A DNA stretch of 6,768 nucleotides from Clostridiales bacterium (lineage in GTDB: Bacteria > Bacillota > Clostridia > Peptostreptococcales > Anaerovoracaceae): NCBI GenBank assembly GCA_012735285.1, contig JAAYHT010000322.1, forward strand, positions 1-6,768. The letters are read 5' to 3'. How positions within the stretch are numbered: the stretch's first letter is position 1; each line of letters starts with the position of its first letter. The translations under genes were made by a program, and so were the position numbers. Under the pieces are notes generated by a model. That model had not been told where the DNA came from. It worked only from the letters and a program-made list of their open reading frames with translations, and ran no database searches. This document shows positions 6,607-6,768 of the stretch, piece by piece.

Positions 6607-6630
6607 AAGCACTCGGCCAGAGTGCTTTTT
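6605..6630 (+). terminator. Intrinsic terminator after the DUF815 gene
   Basis: AAAAGCACTC (6605-6614) pairs perfectly with GAGTGCTTTT (6620-6629) around the loop GGCCA, ending in a T-run (6626-6630). It overlaps the DUF815 stop codon. The A-run on the 5' side means it could also work for transcription from the opposite strand. Confidence 0.9.
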
Positions 6631-6655
6631 CGAATGATTTTTGTAATATTCTTTA

Positions 6656-6683
6656 ACAATGTTCACGCTAACACAAACATTGT
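6656..6683 (+). repeat. 8-bp inverted repeat followed by a T7 run
   Basis: ACAATGTT (6656-6663) and AACATTGT (6676-6683) form a perfect inverted repeat with a 12-base spacer. Three A's and then T7 (6687-6693) follow. It could be a weak second terminator or, given the probable promoter about 40 bases on, an upstream regulator site. The arms are AT-rich, so neither role is secure. Confidence 0.4.
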
Positions 6684-6726
6684 AAATTTTTTTAGAGTTT
6701 TAAGCGAAGGTTTTCCCCTCAGTTTG

Positions 6727-6754
6727 TTGTAATGTAGGTCGGGTATACTATAAT
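6727..6754 (+). promoter_or_regulatory. Probable promoter for a gene beyond the window
   Basis: TTGTAA (6727-6732) and a perfect TATAAT (6749-6754) are separated by 16 bases, just before the window edge. A TATACT (6744-6749) overlaps the -10 box. The downstream gene is not in view, so direction and use are inferred. Confidence 0.4.
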
Positions 6755-6768
6755 TAAAATATAATCAA

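Noticed and set aside
6424..6666. An 80-codon minus-strand reading frame at the window end
   Set aside because: It is antisense to the conserved C-terminal part of the DUF815 gene and its terminator, and its translation resembles no known family.
1..6768. CRISPR array, insertion sequence, tRNA or rRNA genes, phage or defence genes
   Set aside because: No repeat-spacer pattern, transposase motifs, terminal inverted repeats or cloverleaf were found; all long + strand frames are housekeeping ilv genes or the DUF815 ATPase.

Overview
The window looks like a chromosomal segment from a low-to-moderate GC Gram-positive anaerobe, most likely a clostridial-type Firmicute. The reasons are a T-box riboswitch, strong AGGAGG-type Shine-Dalgarno sites, two likely TTG starts, compact intrinsic terminators, and a dihydroxyacid dehydratase of the oxygen-sensitive [4Fe-4S] type. 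No genus can be named from the sequence alone. All genes are on the + strand.

Layout. Positions 1-75 are the last 24 codons of a gene whose C-terminus closely matches that of the complete acetolactate synthase gene downstream, so two ilvB paralogues appear to lie in tandem. A roughly 420-base non-coding stretch follows. It holds a sigma-A-type promoter (145-172) and a T-box leader (about 179-468) with specifier loop, AG box, stem III, antiterminator T-box sequence and a strong intrinsic terminator. By alignment to known T-boxes the specifier codon reads GUC, valine. The leader controls a tight operon, ilvB-ilvN-ilvC-ilvD (499-5360), with gaps of 23, 18 and 9 bases. This set is acetohydroxyacid synthase large and small subunits, ketol-acid reductoisomerase and dihydroxyacid dehydratase. 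Together they take pyruvate to 2-ketoisovalerate (valine/leucine/pantothenate precursor), or pyruvate plus 2-ketobutyrate to the isoleucine precursor. The window holds no transaminase, ilvA or leu gene.

A perfect 11-bp hairpin (5368-5394) separates the operon from a DUF815-type AAA+ ATPase gene (5421-6606). That gene is split by a frame disruption near 6228-6240, best explained by a tandem duplication of AATA. A strong terminator (6605-6630) closes it. The last ~140 bases are intergenic, with an inverted repeat and a probable promoter for a gene beyond the window.

The most interesting theme is possible valine specialisation of this ilv operon: a valine-type T-box, a leucine at the IlvB site where most homologues have the tryptophan that favours 2-ketobutyrate, a conserved valine-feedback site in IlvN, and a second ilvB next door. 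No defence system, mobile element or CRISPR array is visible.
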